Part shown: one piece after another, positions 17,701 to 26,724 of the stretch | How positions within the stretch are numbered: the first letter of the stretch is position 1 | Layout of the letters: each line of letters begins with the position of its first letter | DNA from: Paractinoplanes tereljensis | Lineage (GTDB): Bacteria > Actinomycetota > Actinomycetes > Mycobacteriales > Micromonosporaceae | Length of the DNA stretch: 64,000 nucleotides | Reading direction: 5' to 3' | NCBI RefSeq assembly: GCF_016862435.1 | Contig: NZ_BOMY01000007.1 | Coordinates: 1 to 64,000 of the forward strand | Translations under genes and position numbers: made by a program | Notes under the pieces: model-generated | The model's database searches: none | Told to the model about the DNA's origin: nothing | Seen by the model: only the letters and a program-made list of their open reading frames with translations

Positions 17701-18843
17701 ATGACCATCCTTTCGGCACCGACCGCACTGCCCCTGCACCACGGTTCGCACAGCCACCTGCTGGACGACCTGCCGCCTCGGCCTGGTGGGCGGTTGGACG
17801 CGATAGTCGTGCCCGCGTTCCGGGCACCCGGCGCTCTCCGCGATGCCCTTGCGCTGGCTCGTGAGCTGAAGCGGCCGATGGTGGCACTGTGCAGTGGAGA
17901 GGTGCAGGCGCGCCGGCTGGCCGATCGGCGCGACACCAAGGGCGTAACCCTGCTGGCGATCGACGTGCACGACGGCGTGCGCAAGGTGCCGAGCTTTCGC
18001 ACCGACAGGGTGCTGCGAAAAGCGGGCTTCGCCCCGGTGGGCGACCTCGCGCTGAAACGCAACCTGGGTCTGCTCATCGCTGTCGCCGCTGGATGGGACC
18101 GGGTTCTGTTCCTCGACGACGACATCGGCGGAGTCGATCCCACGCAGGTCGAGGGAGCTGCCGCTCTGCTGGGGACCGGTCAGTATCGAGCTGTTGGCCT
18201 GCATAACACCGGTTTTCCTGACAACTCCGTCGTGTGCCACGCCTATCGAGCGGTCGGCGCCGATCAGGACACGTTCATCGGCGGCGGCGCGATGATCATC
18301 AATCCGCTCGAGACCGGTTCGTTCTTTCCCAATGTCTACAACGAAGACTGGTTCTTCCTGCTTGGCGACGGCGTGCCGTTCCGGGCTGCGCGGTCCGGCA
18401 CGATGGTCCAGCGCGACTTTGATCCGTTCGCAGCTCCCCGCCGCGCCGCCAACGAGGAGTTGGGCGACACCCTCGCCGAGGGTCTCTACTGGATGCTCGA
18501 TGTCGGCCAGGACCCGGCCGCCGCCGGCCCGGGCTTCTGGGGTGAGTTCGTGTTCCGCCGGCGTGCCCTGATCGACCACGTGCTGGCCAAGGTCGACATG
18601 CACGTCGCCGATACGGCGCGGGCCTTTTCCATCAAGGGATCGCTCCGGGCAGCCAAGGGCGCGAGCGCCTTCGTCACCCCGCATCTGTGTCACGAGTTCG
18701 TCCAGGCCTGGACCGATGACCTGCGCACGTGGAATGAGTTCCTCGACCGGTTCGCCAACTTCACCACGGTCGAGGAGGCGTTCGCCGAGCTCGGCCTGGA
18801 CCACGTCTGGTCGCGGGCGGTCAAGGACGTTCCGTCGCGCTGA
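17701..18843 (+). CDS. GT-A-type glycosyltransferase-like protein
   Basis: Soluble protein of 380 residues with features of a GT-A/GT2-like glycosyltransferase: strand-plus-metal motif VLFLDDDIGG (Asp139-141) and the acceptor-side acidic motif NEDWFF (214-219), preceded by FIGGGAMIINP. No membrane helix or signal peptide is visible, so it should act in the cytoplasm on a nucleotide sugar and an unknown acceptor. ATG 17701 follows GGAGGGA. The gene closes the HTH-GNAT-glycosyltransferase cassette; its neighbours give no pathway. Could instead be a nucleotidyltransferase-like relative of the fold. Confidence 0.7.
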   Translation: MTILSAPTALPLHHGSHSHLLDDLPPRPGGRLDAIVVPAFRAPGALRDALALARELKRPMVALCSGEVQARRLADRRDTKGVTLLAIDVHDGVRKVPSFRTDRVLRKAGFAPVGDLALKRNLGLLIAVAAGWDRVLFLDDDIGGVDPTQVEGAAALLGTGQYRAVGLHNTGFPDNSVVCHAYRAVGADQDTFIGGGAMIINPLETGSFFPNVYNEDWFFLLGDGVPFRAARSGTMVQRDFDPFAAPRRAANEELGDTLAEGLYWMLDVGQDPAAAGPGFWGEFVFRRRALIDHVLAKVDMHVADTARAFSIKGSLRAAKGASAFVTPHLCHEFVQAWTDDLRTWNEFLDRFANFTTVEEAFAELGLDHVWSRAVKDVPSR

Positions 18844-18934
18844 GCGACGGGTGACGCCTGGCCGCAGCGGGCGCACGGCCTGTTGTGGCCACCCAGGCCG
18901 GACTGCTCGGCGGGACTTCTCGCTGTGCGTACTT

Positions 18935-19660
18935 TCAAAGGGTTTTGGCGATCAGCGCGCAGAGTTCGTGGCCGTCGCAGACCGTGTCGTCGGGGGTTGG
19001 TTCTTCGGGTTCCTTCGCGGTGCGGGCGGACGGCATCAGGATGGCGCGGGCGACGTCGGCGCGGCGGGCGCAAGCGACGTCGCGGCGGCGAGAATCGCCG
19101 ACGAACCAGCAGGATTCCGGGGGTACGCCCAATTCGTCGGTGGCGTTCCAGATCATCTGGGGGTTGGGTTTGCGGACGCCGGCCTCGTCGCTGTAGATCT
19201 GCACGGCGAAATAGGGGTTCAGGCCGGTCTTGCGCAGGAAATCCCGGTGCGCCGCGCCGGAGAGCGTGTTGCTCACGATCGCCAGCGGGATATCGGCCTG
19301 GTAGGCGGTCTGCACGGCCTCCGGGATGCCGGGGCGAAGTTCCCAGTTGTCGCGCCAGGCCCAGTCGTAACTCAGATGGCGGACCGCGCCGCGCACCGGG
19401 ACCTGGGCGGCCGGCGGCCAGCCGGGCAGGACGAAGCGTTCCCAGACCTCGGTCTGGGAGAGTTCGTCGGGCCAGTCCTCGTCGCGCCATTCAGCGTATT
19501 TCACAGCGCCGTCGGTGAGCGAACGCTGGATCTCGCCCGGGCTCAGCACGCCCTTGGCCAGGTTGTAGATGCGCAGGACCAGGGCCGGCGGCGCCGACCG
19601 CTGCGGCGGCGCGTCGGCGATGACACCGCCGAAGTCGAGCAGGATCGCGTCCGGGCGCAT
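18935..19660 (-). CDS. HAD family hydrolase
   Basis: Haloacid-dehalogenase-type phosphatase of 241 residues. Motif I is LLDFGGV (Asp9), in which the usual second Asp is Gly, as in several DxGGV-type HADs. Motif II is IVSNT, motif III has Lys in RKPNPQMIW, and motif IV is FVGDSRRRDV. Its ATG follows the kinase stop by one base (TGACATG), so it is translationally coupled to the upstream ROK kinase gene. A sugar phosphate or nucleotide substrate is plausible but unproven. Confidence 0.88.
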   Translation of the reverse strand: MRPDAILLDFGGVIADAPPQRSAPPALVLRIYNLAKGVLSPGEIQRSLTDGAVKYAEWRDEDWPDELSQTEVWERFVLPGWPPAAQVPVRGAVRHLSYDWAWRDNWELRPGIPEAVQTAYQADIPLAIVSNTLSGAAHRDFLRKTGLNPYFAVQIYSDEAGVRKPNPQMIWNATDELGVPPESCWFVGDSRRRDVACARRADVARAILMPSARTAKEPEEPTPDDTVCDGHELCALIAKTL

Positions 19661-19661
19661 G

Positions 19662-20432
19662 TCAGCGGGACGTCCCCAGTGACCAGGCGCGGACGCCGCC
19701 GACGATGCCTGCCGTGTTCGGCACCACCACGACATCGTCGCCCATCCGGGCCAGCTGGGTGGGCGTGATCAGCCGAGAATTGCCGCCGCCGAGATAAAGG
19801 CGGTCCCAGAGGAAGACCGGGCGCAGGCCCTCGACGACGTTGCGCACCCGGCGCGACCAGAGGGCGTCGCCGAGCCGGCGGCGCTCGTGCTCGCCGATGT
19901 AGGTGTCGTAGGACATCCCCCAGCGCACCGGGGCCTGCGACATCTCCAGGTGCGGGGCGAGCACGCCGCCGTCGAAGAGGGCGCAGCCCAGGCCGGTGCC
20001 GAGGGTCAGCATGAGTTCGCAGCCGGTGCCGGCCACCACTCCGGCCCCGTGCACCTCGGCGTCGTTGAGCACCAGGGTGGGCAGGCCGAACGCCTCGGCC
20101 AGGGCGGTGCGGGCGTCGAAGCCGTACCACGCCTGTTCCAGCTCGGGGTCGATCTTCGTGCGCGGGCCGCTGCGGGTCACGTAGTGCGGGGTGGCCACCA
20201 CCACGCCGTGCCGCAGCATGCCGGGCATGCCGACGGTGACCCGGTCGGCGGTGGGCAACCGCTCGCCCAGCTCGACCAGGGTCTTGACGAAAAGGTCAGG
20301 TGGCAACGGGTAGGGAGTGGGCACGCGCAGCGGCTGAGCGCGCATCGTGCCCGCCTCGTCGAGCACCGAGCCCTTGATGCCGCCGCCGCCGCAGTCGATC
20401 GTCAGGGTGAAAGCCACGCCGCCAGTTTGCAT
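19662..20432 (-). CDS. ROK family kinase, polyphosphate glucokinase-like
   Basis: Sugar kinase of 256 residues. The N-terminal phosphate-binding motif LTIDCGGGGIKG, the catalytic segment LVLNDAEVHGAGVV (catalytic Asp), and LTLGTGLGCALF are those of polyphosphate/ATP glucokinases in the ROK group. The expected product is glucose-6-phosphate or a related sugar phosphate. An excellent AGGAGG ribosome-binding site 8 bases upstream fixes the ATG. Coupled to the HAD gene downstream and 33 bp after the CNNM gene, so the three may be one transcript. Confidence 0.87.
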   Translation of the reverse strand: MQTGGVAFTLTIDCGGGGIKGSVLDEAGTMRAQPLRVPTPYPLPPDLFVKTLVELGERLPTADRVTVGMPGMLRHGVVVATPHYVTRSGPRTKIDPELEQAWYGFDARTALAEAFGLPTLVLNDAEVHGAGVVAGTGCELMLTLGTGLGCALFDGGVLAPHLEMSQAPVRWGMSYDTYIGEHERRRLGDALWSRRVRNVVEGLRPVFLWDRLYLGGGNSRLITPTQLARMGDDVVVVPNTAGIVGGVRAWSLGTSR

Positions 20433-20465
20433 GGACGTCACCTCCTCGCACAGCAATTGTGACCG

Positions 20466-21755
20466 CTATGCCTCTTCGCCGGCGGGTTGGAGGGGTCGCA
20501 GGCGCACCCGGGTGATGGCCCGGCCGGTCACCTCGACCACCTCGGCGGTGAACCCGGGCAGGTCGACCACCTCGCCGGGCCCGGTGGGAATGTGCCCGAG
20601 CGCGGCCAGGACCATGCCGGCCACCGTCGTGTAGTCGCCGTCCTCGTGCGCGTTGGACTCGTCCAGCAGGCCGATGTCGGGCAGGTCGTGAATGGGGAAG
20701 GCACCGGGCATGAGCAGCGCGCCGTCGGCCTCGCGGACCACCGCGGCCACGTCCCGGTCGGTCTCGTCGTAGATCTCCCCGACGATCTCCTCGACCAGGT
20801 CCTCCATGGTGATGATGCCGTCGATCGCGCCGCGCTCGTCGACCACCAGCGCCAGTTGGACGCGCTCGCCGCGCATCTGCCGCAGCGCGTCGGACACCCG
20901 CAGCGTCTCGGGCAGGAACAGGCCGGGCCGGCACAGGTCGTCGACCGGGCCCTGGGCATCGATCAGGTCGCGCAGGTGCACGACCCCGATCACGTCGTCG
21001 AGACCGGCCGGGCCGACCACCGGCGCCCGGGAGTGCCCGCCGTCGATCAGCGAGCGCAGCGCCTCGTGTGCGGGGCTGCCGGTGGGCAGGGTGAGCACGT
21101 CCCGCCGGGGCACCAGGATCTCCCGCAGGATCCGGTCGGCGATCTCGAAGGCGCCGCTGATGATGGTGCGCTGCTCGGCCGAGAAGTCCTGCTGGGCGGC
21201 GACCATGTCGCGGATCTCCTCGGTGGTGACCTCCTCGCGCTGGGCGGTCGGGTCACCGCCGGCCAGCCGCACGATCAGGTTGGTGGAGACGCCGAGCAGC
21301 CACACCGCCGGGCGGGAGATCATCGAGAGGATGTCCAGCGGGCGAGCCACCAGCAGCGCCCAGCCCTCGGTGCGCTGCATGGCGATCCGCTTCGGGGCCA
21401 GCTCCCCGATGACCAGCGTCACGAACGTCAGCGCGATGGTGACGATGACGATGGCCGCCGGCTGGGCCGCGTCGCCGAGGAAACTGAGCGGGCCGAGCAG
21501 CGGTTTCGACAGCGACACGGCGGCCGCCGCGGACGCCAGGAACCCGGCCAGGGTGATGCCGATCTGGATGGTGGCCAGGAACCGGTTGGGGTCCCGGGTC
21601 AGCCGGCCGAGCACCCTTCCACTCCTGGACTGCCGTTCCAGTCGTTGGATCTGGGACTCGCGCAGTGACACCAGAGCCATCTCGCTACCCGAGAAGACGG
21701 CGTTCACCAATACGAGCACCAGGACCAGAACGATCTCTCCGCCGGTGCCACCCAT
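20466..21755 (-). CDS. CNNM/HlyC-CorC family CBS-domain membrane protein
   Basis: Protein of 429 residues in the CNNM/CorC (hemolysin C-like) group linked to magnesium or cobalt efflux. The CNNM transmembrane domain covers about 1-190 (VNAVFSGSEMALVSL; several hydrophobic segments; LVIGELAPKRIAMQR). A pair of CBS modules follows at about 205-330 (VPRRDVLTLP, then ERVQLALVVDERGAIDGIITMEDLVEEIVGEI). The C-terminal CorC/HlyC domain is at about 340-425. All parts are present. It starts a minus-strand run with the ROK kinase and HAD genes. Confidence 0.93.
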   Translation of the reverse strand: MGGTGGEIVLVLVLVLVNAVFSGSEMALVSLRESQIQRLERQSRSGRVLGRLTRDPNRFLATIQIGITLAGFLASAAAAVSLSKPLLGPLSFLGDAAQPAAIVIVTIALTFVTLVIGELAPKRIAMQRTEGWALLVARPLDILSMISRPAVWLLGVSTNLIVRLAGGDPTAQREEVTTEEIRDMVAAQQDFSAEQRTIISGAFEIADRILREILVPRRDVLTLPTGSPAHEALRSLIDGGHSRAPVVGPAGLDDVIGVVHLRDLIDAQGPVDDLCRPGLFLPETLRVSDALRQMRGERVQLALVVDERGAIDGIITMEDLVEEIVGEIYDETDRDVAAVVREADGALLMPGAFPIHDLPDIGLLDESNAHEDGDYTTVAGMVLAALGHIPTGPGEVVDLPGFTAEVVEVTGRAITRVRLRPLQPAGEEA

Positions 21756-21824
21756 CGTTCAACTCTCCTGGGCCAAAGCGATCACGAGGGGACCAACTTA
21801 CCCAGACCGGCTGGGATACGCCCG

Positions 21825-22733
21825 TCAGAACCTCGCGAAGGACCGGATCGGCATCCGCGGACCGAACCGCGGCGCCCGGATGCCGCCGTGCGCGAGCAGG
21901 TCACAGACCCGGCCGCGGTGTCCCTTGAACGGCTCGAGGAGCTCCAGCATCCGCTCGTCGGTGCCCCGGGATTCACCGGCCAGCCCGAAGGCCACCGTGT
22001 TGGGCACGTGATAATCGCCGACGCTGACCGCGTCGGCGTCGCCGTAGGCGATCCGGACCACCTCGGCGGCGGTCCACGGGCCGATCTGGGGCAGGGCGGT
22101 CAGTCTTCTGGTCGCCGTCTCGCTGTCGGCGCACTCCTCCAGACGGGCGGCGACCTGGGCCGCGCGCAGCAGGGCCTGGGTGCGGCGCTGCTCGACGCCG
22201 AGCGGATGGAACGCCCAGTAGGGCGTCGCCGCTATCGCGGCGGGATCGGGCGGGAGCAGCAGATCTCCGGGGCCTGGCGCCGGCTCACCGAATTTCTTGA
22301 CGATCTGGCGGTACGCCCGGAAGGCCTCGACGCCGGTTACCTTCTGCTCCAGGATCGCCCGGAGTACGCGGTGGAAGACCATCCCGGTTCTCGGCATCCG
22401 GATGCCGGCGAAGGTGCGGGCCAGCTGTCTTACGAGCTCGTGCTTTTGGGCTAGGGCCGGGAATCCGGTCACGTCGTCCCGGAGCCCGCTTATCGCGTCG
22501 GCGTTGCCGGCCAGCCACTCGGCGCCCGGGCCGTAGCTTTTTGTTTCTATTTCGCCCGATTTTTCGCGACTTAGGTGGATCGCCGCCGGGCCATCGGGCG
22601 TGCGGGCCGCCAGGCTGAACGTGTCGGCGGACAGCCGGCCGATCGGGTCGAACTGCGGTGCCAGCAGCGGGGCCAGGGTGCGGGCGAAGTGGAACCGTTC
22701 GGGCGGGATCAGCCGGCGGGTCACTTCCTTCAC
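21825..22733 (-). CDS. AlkA-type DNA-3-methyladenine glycosylase
   Basis: Base-excision enzyme of 302 residues of the helix-hairpin-helix GPD superfamily. The HhH motif LPQIGPWTAAEVVRIA is followed by VSVGDYHVPNTV with the catalytic Asp240. The N-terminal 100 residues correspond to the AlkA-like beta domain. It removes alkylated purines to give abasic sites. No iron-sulphur cysteine cluster is present. It stands alone, convergent with nothing close, with a hairpin upstream that terminates the neighbouring gene. Confidence 0.9.
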   Translation of the reverse strand: MKEVTRRLIPPERFHFARTLAPLLAPQFDPIGRLSADTFSLAARTPDGPAAIHLSREKSGEIETKSYGPGAEWLAGNADAISGLRDDVTGFPALAQKHELVRQLARTFAGIRMPRTGMVFHRVLRAILEQKVTGVEAFRAYRQIVKKFGEPAPGPGDLLLPPDPAAIAATPYWAFHPLGVEQRRTQALLRAAQVAARLEECADSETATRRLTALPQIGPWTAAEVVRIAYGDADAVSVGDYHVPNTVAFGLAGESRGTDERMLELLEPFKGHRGRVCDLLAHGGIRAPRFGPRMPIRSFARF

Positions 22734-22780
22734 CGGGCCACCTTAGCTTCCTTTTCAAGCCTTCCCTCTGAAGCCCAGAC

Positions 22781-22816
22781 CGATGGCCCTGACCGCGCTC
22801 CCGGTCAGGGCCATCG
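22781..22816 (-). terminator. 15-bp stem hairpin terminator
   Basis: A perfect 15-bp stem (CGATGGCCCTGACCG and its complement) with a 6-nt loop, located about 170 bp beyond the stop of the minus-strand secreted-protein gene and 48 bp upstream of the AlkA start. There is no T-run, so its efficiency is uncertain, but the stem is exceptional. Confidence 0.7.
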
Positions 22817-22986
22817 GGGGGCGACCGGACACCCGAGTGATCCGGATCGCCTTGAACCATCCGCTGCGGCCGCCCGTCAGGGGGAAGAACGACCAACCGG
22901 TGTCGACGGGGGGTCCTGGCGGGGCGGGGCCGTGTCGGCGGCCCTGCCCCGGTCAGGTTCGATACCGGTCCGCGGCGGTCCGTGGA

Positions 22987-24183
22987 TCAGTTGACGACGC
23001 GCAACTTCACCGCGTCGAAGGCCGGGGTCTCGTTCGCCCGCTCCATCATCGGAATACGGTGCGAACCGTCACCGGCCCAGGAGGCACACTGCGCGGTGCC
23101 CTGCGTCGGCAGACCGGGGACCGAGATGGTCACCTCGTCCGGCGCCTTGCCACCCTTCTTGTCCTCGGTGGCCACGAAGAACGCGGGCACCGGGGCCGGG
23201 TCCGGAGCTTCCCGGGTGGAGGCGAGCATGCGGCAGGCGGTGTGGAAGTGACCGCGGACGATGCCGTCCTGCAGCACCGAGCTCTCCACGTAGTAACCGC
23301 CCGCACCGGCCGCGAGGAACCGGTCCCGGATCAGGTTCCGGGTGCTCACCTTGAGGGTGAACGGGGTGTTGACCTTGACCACGTTCGGCGCCTGGGTGAT
23401 CAGCAGCGACGAGTTGTTGGCGGCGCTGGAGACCTCACCGAACTCGGTGGAGACGCAGCGGTCGCCCTTCTGGAAACCGTCGTGCGCCAGCAGGTTGCTG
23501 GTGTCACAGCTGTTGGTCAGGACACCCAGACCGGCGCCGGGGGGCGGGGTCGTGGCCTGGCCGCCACCGTTGTTGCCGTTGTTCCCACCATTGTTGTTGC
23601 CGTTGTCGGCGGGCGGGGCCGCCGTGGTGGTCTCGGCAGGCGGAGCCGTGGTGGCCTGGCCGCCACCGTTGTTGCCGCCGTTGTTGCCGCCGTTGTTCCC
23701 ACCGTTGTTGCCGCCGTTGTTGCCATTGCCGTTCTGACCGTTGCCGGCGTTGGTGTCGTTCGTGGCCGTCGCGGTCGCGGTCGCCGTTACGGTCGCGGCC
23801 GGCGCGGACGTGGCCGCCCCGCCGTTGCCGTTGTTGTTGCCGACGTTGTTCATCACCCAACGGCGGCAGCGGGCGCGCAGCTCGGCCGTGGTCACCACGT
23901 CACCGGCGCCGTCGTCGGCGTGCTGGGTCACCGCCCCGTTTTCCTCGGTCCAGCTGCCCTTGCGGGTCTTGGTGGACAACTTCGATGCCGCCGGCGCCGA
24001 CACGTTGTTACACGCCGACAGGGCCTTCTTCTGCGTCCGATCGGTGCTCGCATTCGACACCTGGGTGACGGTCAGAATGCCGCCGAACACCGCCAGGGTG
24101 CCGGCCACCGCGATGATCCGGCGCCGGCCACTGAACCAGCCTGACTTCGTGGATGCGCGCCGGCGGTAGTGGGACCTTCGCAT
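22987..24183 (-). CDS. Secreted/membrane-anchored protein with Asn-Gly repeats
   Basis: Protein of 398 residues, family not recognised. A basic N-terminus precedes one hydrophobic segment (about 23-45), consistent with a signal anchor or a non-cleaved signal. A Thr/Ala/Asn stretch and a long low-complexity (NNGG)n region with QATT-APP spacers occupy about 115-225. The C-terminal 170 residues (GVLTNSCDTSNLLAHDGFQKGD onward) form a compact domain with four cysteines and a GHFHTACRML motif. It is the last gene of the minus-strand run behind the ECF sigma pair. Its GC-rich codons encode an unusually Asn-rich linker, which fits a cell-wall-spanning role. Confidence 0.8.
   Translation of the reverse strand: MRRSHYRRRASTKSGWFSGRRRIIAVAGTLAVFGGILTVTQVSNASTDRTQKKALSACNNVSAPAASKLSTKTRKGSWTEENGAVTQHADDGAGDVVTTAELRARCRRWVMNNVGNNNGNGGAATSAPAATVTATATATATNDTNAGNGQNGNGNNGGNNGGNNGGNNGGNNGGGQATTAPPAETTTAAPPADNGNNNGGNNGNNGGGQATTPPPGAGLGVLTNSCDTSNLLAHDGFQKGDRCVSTEFGEVSSAANNSSLLITQAPNVVKVNTPFTLKVSTRNLIRDRFLAAGAGGYYVESSVLQDGIVRGHFHTACRMLASTREAPDPAPVPAFFVATEDKKGGKAPDEVTISVPGLPTQGTAQCASWAGDGSHRIPMMERANETPAFDAVKLRVVN
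23562..23735. repeat. Low-complexity repeats encoding (NNGG)n linkers
   Basis: Two blocks of repeated GTTGTTGCC / GCCGTTGTT units flank a duplicated segment that encodes GQATT-xPP. Because the units are multiples of three the linker can vary in length without frameshift. Confidence 0.75.
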
Positions 24184-24228
24184 GGGGTGACACCTTTCTC
24201 TGTCTCGACCTGGACGAGGTTTCGGGGA

Positions 24229-25014
24229 TTACCGCGCCCGGAAGATGCGCATGGTCGTGATGACGCCGGCCACGAGTGCGGCGGCGAGGACTAGGAGGAT
24301 CACGGTGGTGTTGGCACCGGGGATGCCGCTGTTGCCACTGCTGGCCGCGGCGACCATCTGCGCGTCAACCGGCACCGGTCCTCCACCGGGCGCCACCGGG
24401 GCGGCGGCCGTCGGCAGAGCGCCGTAGTCGACGATGCCGCTCGACTCCAGCAGCGTCATGTGCGTCATGACGAACTGGTTGGCCTGCTGGGCCAGCTGCC
24501 GGACCGAGTCGTTGCGGGTGGTGGCCCGGATCGAGGCGATGGCCGGGAAGATCTTCCCGTGTGCCGCCCGGAGCCGGTCGATGAAGATCTGGTCGAAAGT
24601 CGTGGAGTTCGCCGCTTTCATCTCGCCCAGCCAGCCCTGCTGGTCCGCGTTCGGCTCGGACGGAAGCTGGATGTCCAGCTTCTTGGCCACGTCGCGGTCG
24701 AGCTGGTCGAGCACCACGTGCTGGGCGGCGATCGACTTGCCGATGGTGACGACCCGCGGGTCGTCCGACTTCTCCTGCGCCATGTTGCCGGCCGGGATCT
24801 CCCAGAGCCCGGCGAGCCGGACCTTGACCACGAAGTCCAGATCGGCGGCACTGACCGCGCCGGCGCCCTTGTCCTTGAAGGTGGTAGCCGGAACCGGGAT
24901 GTCCCCGCCCGCGGCATGCGCCGGGGAAACCGGAGCCACCAGGAACGCGAGCACCATTGCCGAAATGCCCACCAACCAGCGCTTGAGCCGGCGAGAGGAG
25001 CGAGCGGCAAACAT
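24229..25014 (-). CDS. DUF4142 domain protein, exported and membrane-anchored
   Basis: Protein of 261 residues: a signal peptide (1-35, ending AHA-AGG), a mostly helical DUF4142 domain (about 48-190; DLDFVVKVRLAGLWEIPAGNMAQ, then GKSIAAQHVVLDQLDRDVA), a Pro-rich linker and a C-terminal membrane helix followed by RIFRAR. DUF4142 proteins are ferritin-like in predicted fold; no function is established. GGAGG precedes the ATG. It lies 41 bp after the lipoprotein gene and 45 bp before the Asn/Gly-rich protein, so the three exported products are probably co-transcribed. Confidence 0.85.
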   Translation of the reverse strand: MFAARSSRRLKRWLVGISAMVLAFLVAPVSPAHAAGGDIPVPATTFKDKGAGAVSAADLDFVVKVRLAGLWEIPAGNMAQEKSDDPRVVTIGKSIAAQHVVLDQLDRDVAKKLDIQLPSEPNADQQGWLGEMKAANSTTFDQIFIDRLRAAHGKIFPAIASIRATTRNDSVRQLAQQANQFVMTHMTLLESSGIVDYGALPTAAAPVAPGGGPVPVDAQMVAAASSGNSGIPGANTTVILLVLAAALVAGVITTMRIFRAR

Positions 25015-25055
25015 TTTCGACCTCCGAGAGAGCGGTTTACGAAATGGCGTTCGGG

Positions 25056-25763
25056 TCAGTAGCTGTAGTCGCTGCCGGCGGTACCGGAATCCGCGGATTC
25101 GTCGGCGGGCGGCGCTACCGGCTTGGACACCGCCGGAAGACAGGTGAGGTTCTTGGCACCATCCGGCTTGATCACGAACCACTTGCCGGAAACGTTCTGG
25201 CCCTTCCACTGACCGGGCTTCTTGTCACCGATGTAGGTGTAGAGCGGCCAGCCCTTGATGGTCAGCTGCTTGGTGCCGTCGGCCCGGGTCACCGTGCCGA
25301 CCACGTCGGCCGAGACACCCTTGAGGGTCGGCTTGCCGTCGTTGGTGAGGGCGGCCGGCCAGATCTTCGCGCAGTCACCGGCACAGTTGGACTTGGCCGG
25401 GTTGTTGGAGTCGCCGTCGAAGCGGTAGAGGACGAAACCGTCCTCGTTCTCGACGACCTCACCCATCCGCTTGACGGCGGTGCCGGTCAGCTTGTTGGTG
25501 ACCTCTTCGTCGGAGAGCGCGGTGCTGGTATCCGATCCAGGGGCCGCGGTGGCGTCCGGGTCGGCCTGCGCGGCCGGGTCCGAAGTAGCGGCCGGGTCGG
25601 CGGTGGCCGCCGGGTCGGCGGTGGCTGCAACGTCATTTGAGGCGGGCTCGGCGGCGTTGCCGTAGTCCGCGGCGTCGTATCCCTGCGGGGCGCAGCCGGC
25701 CACTGCGAACGCTGCGGCGATGGCAGCACCCGCAACCATCAACTTTCGCTTCTCCGGTACCAC
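25056..25763 (-). CDS. SCO0930-like lipoprotein with secreted repeats
   Basis: Lipoprotein of 235 residues. A GTG start with a GGAGGG ribosome-binding site opens a signal with lipobox AVAGC (Cys24). A degenerate (ATADP)n linker follows. The C-terminal half has two copies of the secreted lipoprotein repeat (DGFVLYRFDGDSNNPAKSNC with CAKIWPA, and QLTIKGWPLYTYIGDKKPGQWKGQ), typical of this exported family of unknown function. It begins a run of exported proteins just downstream of the sigma/anti-sigma pair. Confidence 0.88.
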   Translation of the reverse strand: MVPEKRKLMVAGAAIAAAFAVAGCAPQGYDAADYGNAAEPASNDVAATADPAATADPAATSDPAAQADPDATAAPGSDTSTALSDEEVTNKLTGTAVKRMGEVVENEDGFVLYRFDGDSNNPAKSNCAGDCAKIWPAALTNDGKPTLKGVSADVVGTVTRADGTKQLTIKGWPLYTYIGDKKPGQWKGQNVSGKWFVIKPDGAKNLTCLPAVSKPVAPPADESADSGTAGSDYSY

Positions 25764-25896
25764 GGTGTGCCCTCCAGCTGTTCCTGCATCTGGCGTTTCC
25801 GGCCTGTAGTACGGGGGGCGCGCCGAGTTGGATGAACACTCGGCCCAATCAATTTCCTTAATTTCCTTTGAAGTCAGCGTTTCCCCTGGACACGAC

Positions 25897-25927
25897 AAAG
25901 GGCCCGGCCATTCCGGCCCGGGCCCTT
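25897..25927 (-). terminator. Terminator after the anti-sigma gene
   Basis: AAGGGCCCGGCC and GGCCCGGGCCCTT pair with one bulge around a 5-nt loop; on the minus strand the stem is followed by TTTGTC. It lies 20 bp past the anti-sigma stop and separates that operon from the lipoprotein gene. Confidence 0.8.
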
Positions 25928-25947
25928 CGCTTTCAGCTACGCAATTA

Positions 25948-26724
25948 TTACGGTACGCGAACCAGGGTGTCGCCGGCTCCGGCCGCGGTGACCTCTTGCA
26001 CGGTGATGTGCGCGATGTCCTCACGAGGCGTCGCGGTGATCGCCTGCAGCATCAGCGGCGACGGGTTGGCGGCGGTGCCCCAGCCCTTCTCCCCCACGCT
26101 CCAGGAGACCAGCGACTCGCTGGTGCCGTCGGTGTGCACGGCCAGCAGCCGGCAGACCTTCGGCCCCTTGATGTTGGAGATGGCGAAGGAGATCTGGGTG
26201 CCCCAGTCCTTCTTCTCCAGCGCCACGTCGGCATGCACGCCGGTGCGCGGGTCACTGCCGCTGTACCGCTGGCCGGTCAGGTCGGGGCCACCGACACCGG
26301 GGCCGTCGTCCGAGTTGGGCAGCGGGTCGAGCTGGTCGCTGCCGCGCTCGGCGGTGTTCGTCGTCGCCTTCTGGTCGGGGGCGAACCACTTGCCGCCCGC
26401 GAACAGTGCACCGATCGACAGCATCGCGAAAATCACGACGGCGGCGGCCAGCGAGTAGAGCCGGCGGCTGTTGGCACGGCGGCGGTCGTGACGCACCTCG
26501 CCGATCATCTTGGTCAGGACGCGCCCGTCGCGCTGGGACTCCTCGGCGGCGATCACGGCACCCGCGTCGACGTCCGCGAGCAGGTCGGCGACCTGAACGA
26601 AGGACTCCAGCTCGAAGGCACAGCGCGGGCACTCGATGAGATGGTCCTCGAACTGAGCGGCATCCCGCTCGTCGAGCACCCCCAACGCGTACGACGCGAC
26701 GTCGTAGTGGTCTTCCTGGGTCAT
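25948..26724 (-). CDS. Zinc-binding anti-sigma factor (RskA/ZAS type)
   Basis: Protein of 258 residues. The N-terminal anti-sigma zinc-finger (ZAS) has His6 and the H28-x3-C32-x2-C35 motif (FEDHLIECPRCAFEL). A single membrane helix at about 92-112 (LYSLAAAVVIFAMLSIGALFAG) is followed by an extracytoplasmic RskA-like domain. The ZAS holds the sigma factor inactive until a signal triggers release. The ATG overlaps the sigma stop by one base (TAATG), giving tight coupling and 1:1 synthesis. Confidence 0.93.
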   Translation of the reverse strand: MTQEDHYDVASYALGVLDERDAAQFEDHLIECPRCAFELESFVQVADLLADVDAGAVIAAEESQRDGRVLTKMIGEVRHDRRRANSRRLYSLAAAVVIFAMLSIGALFAGGKWFAPDQKATTNTAERGSDQLDPLPNSDDGPGVGGPDLTGQRYSGSDPRTGVHADVALEKKDWGTQISFAISNIKGPKVCRLLAVHTDGTSESLVSWSVGEKGWGTAANPSPLMLQAITATPREDIAHITVQEVTAAGAGDTLVRVP

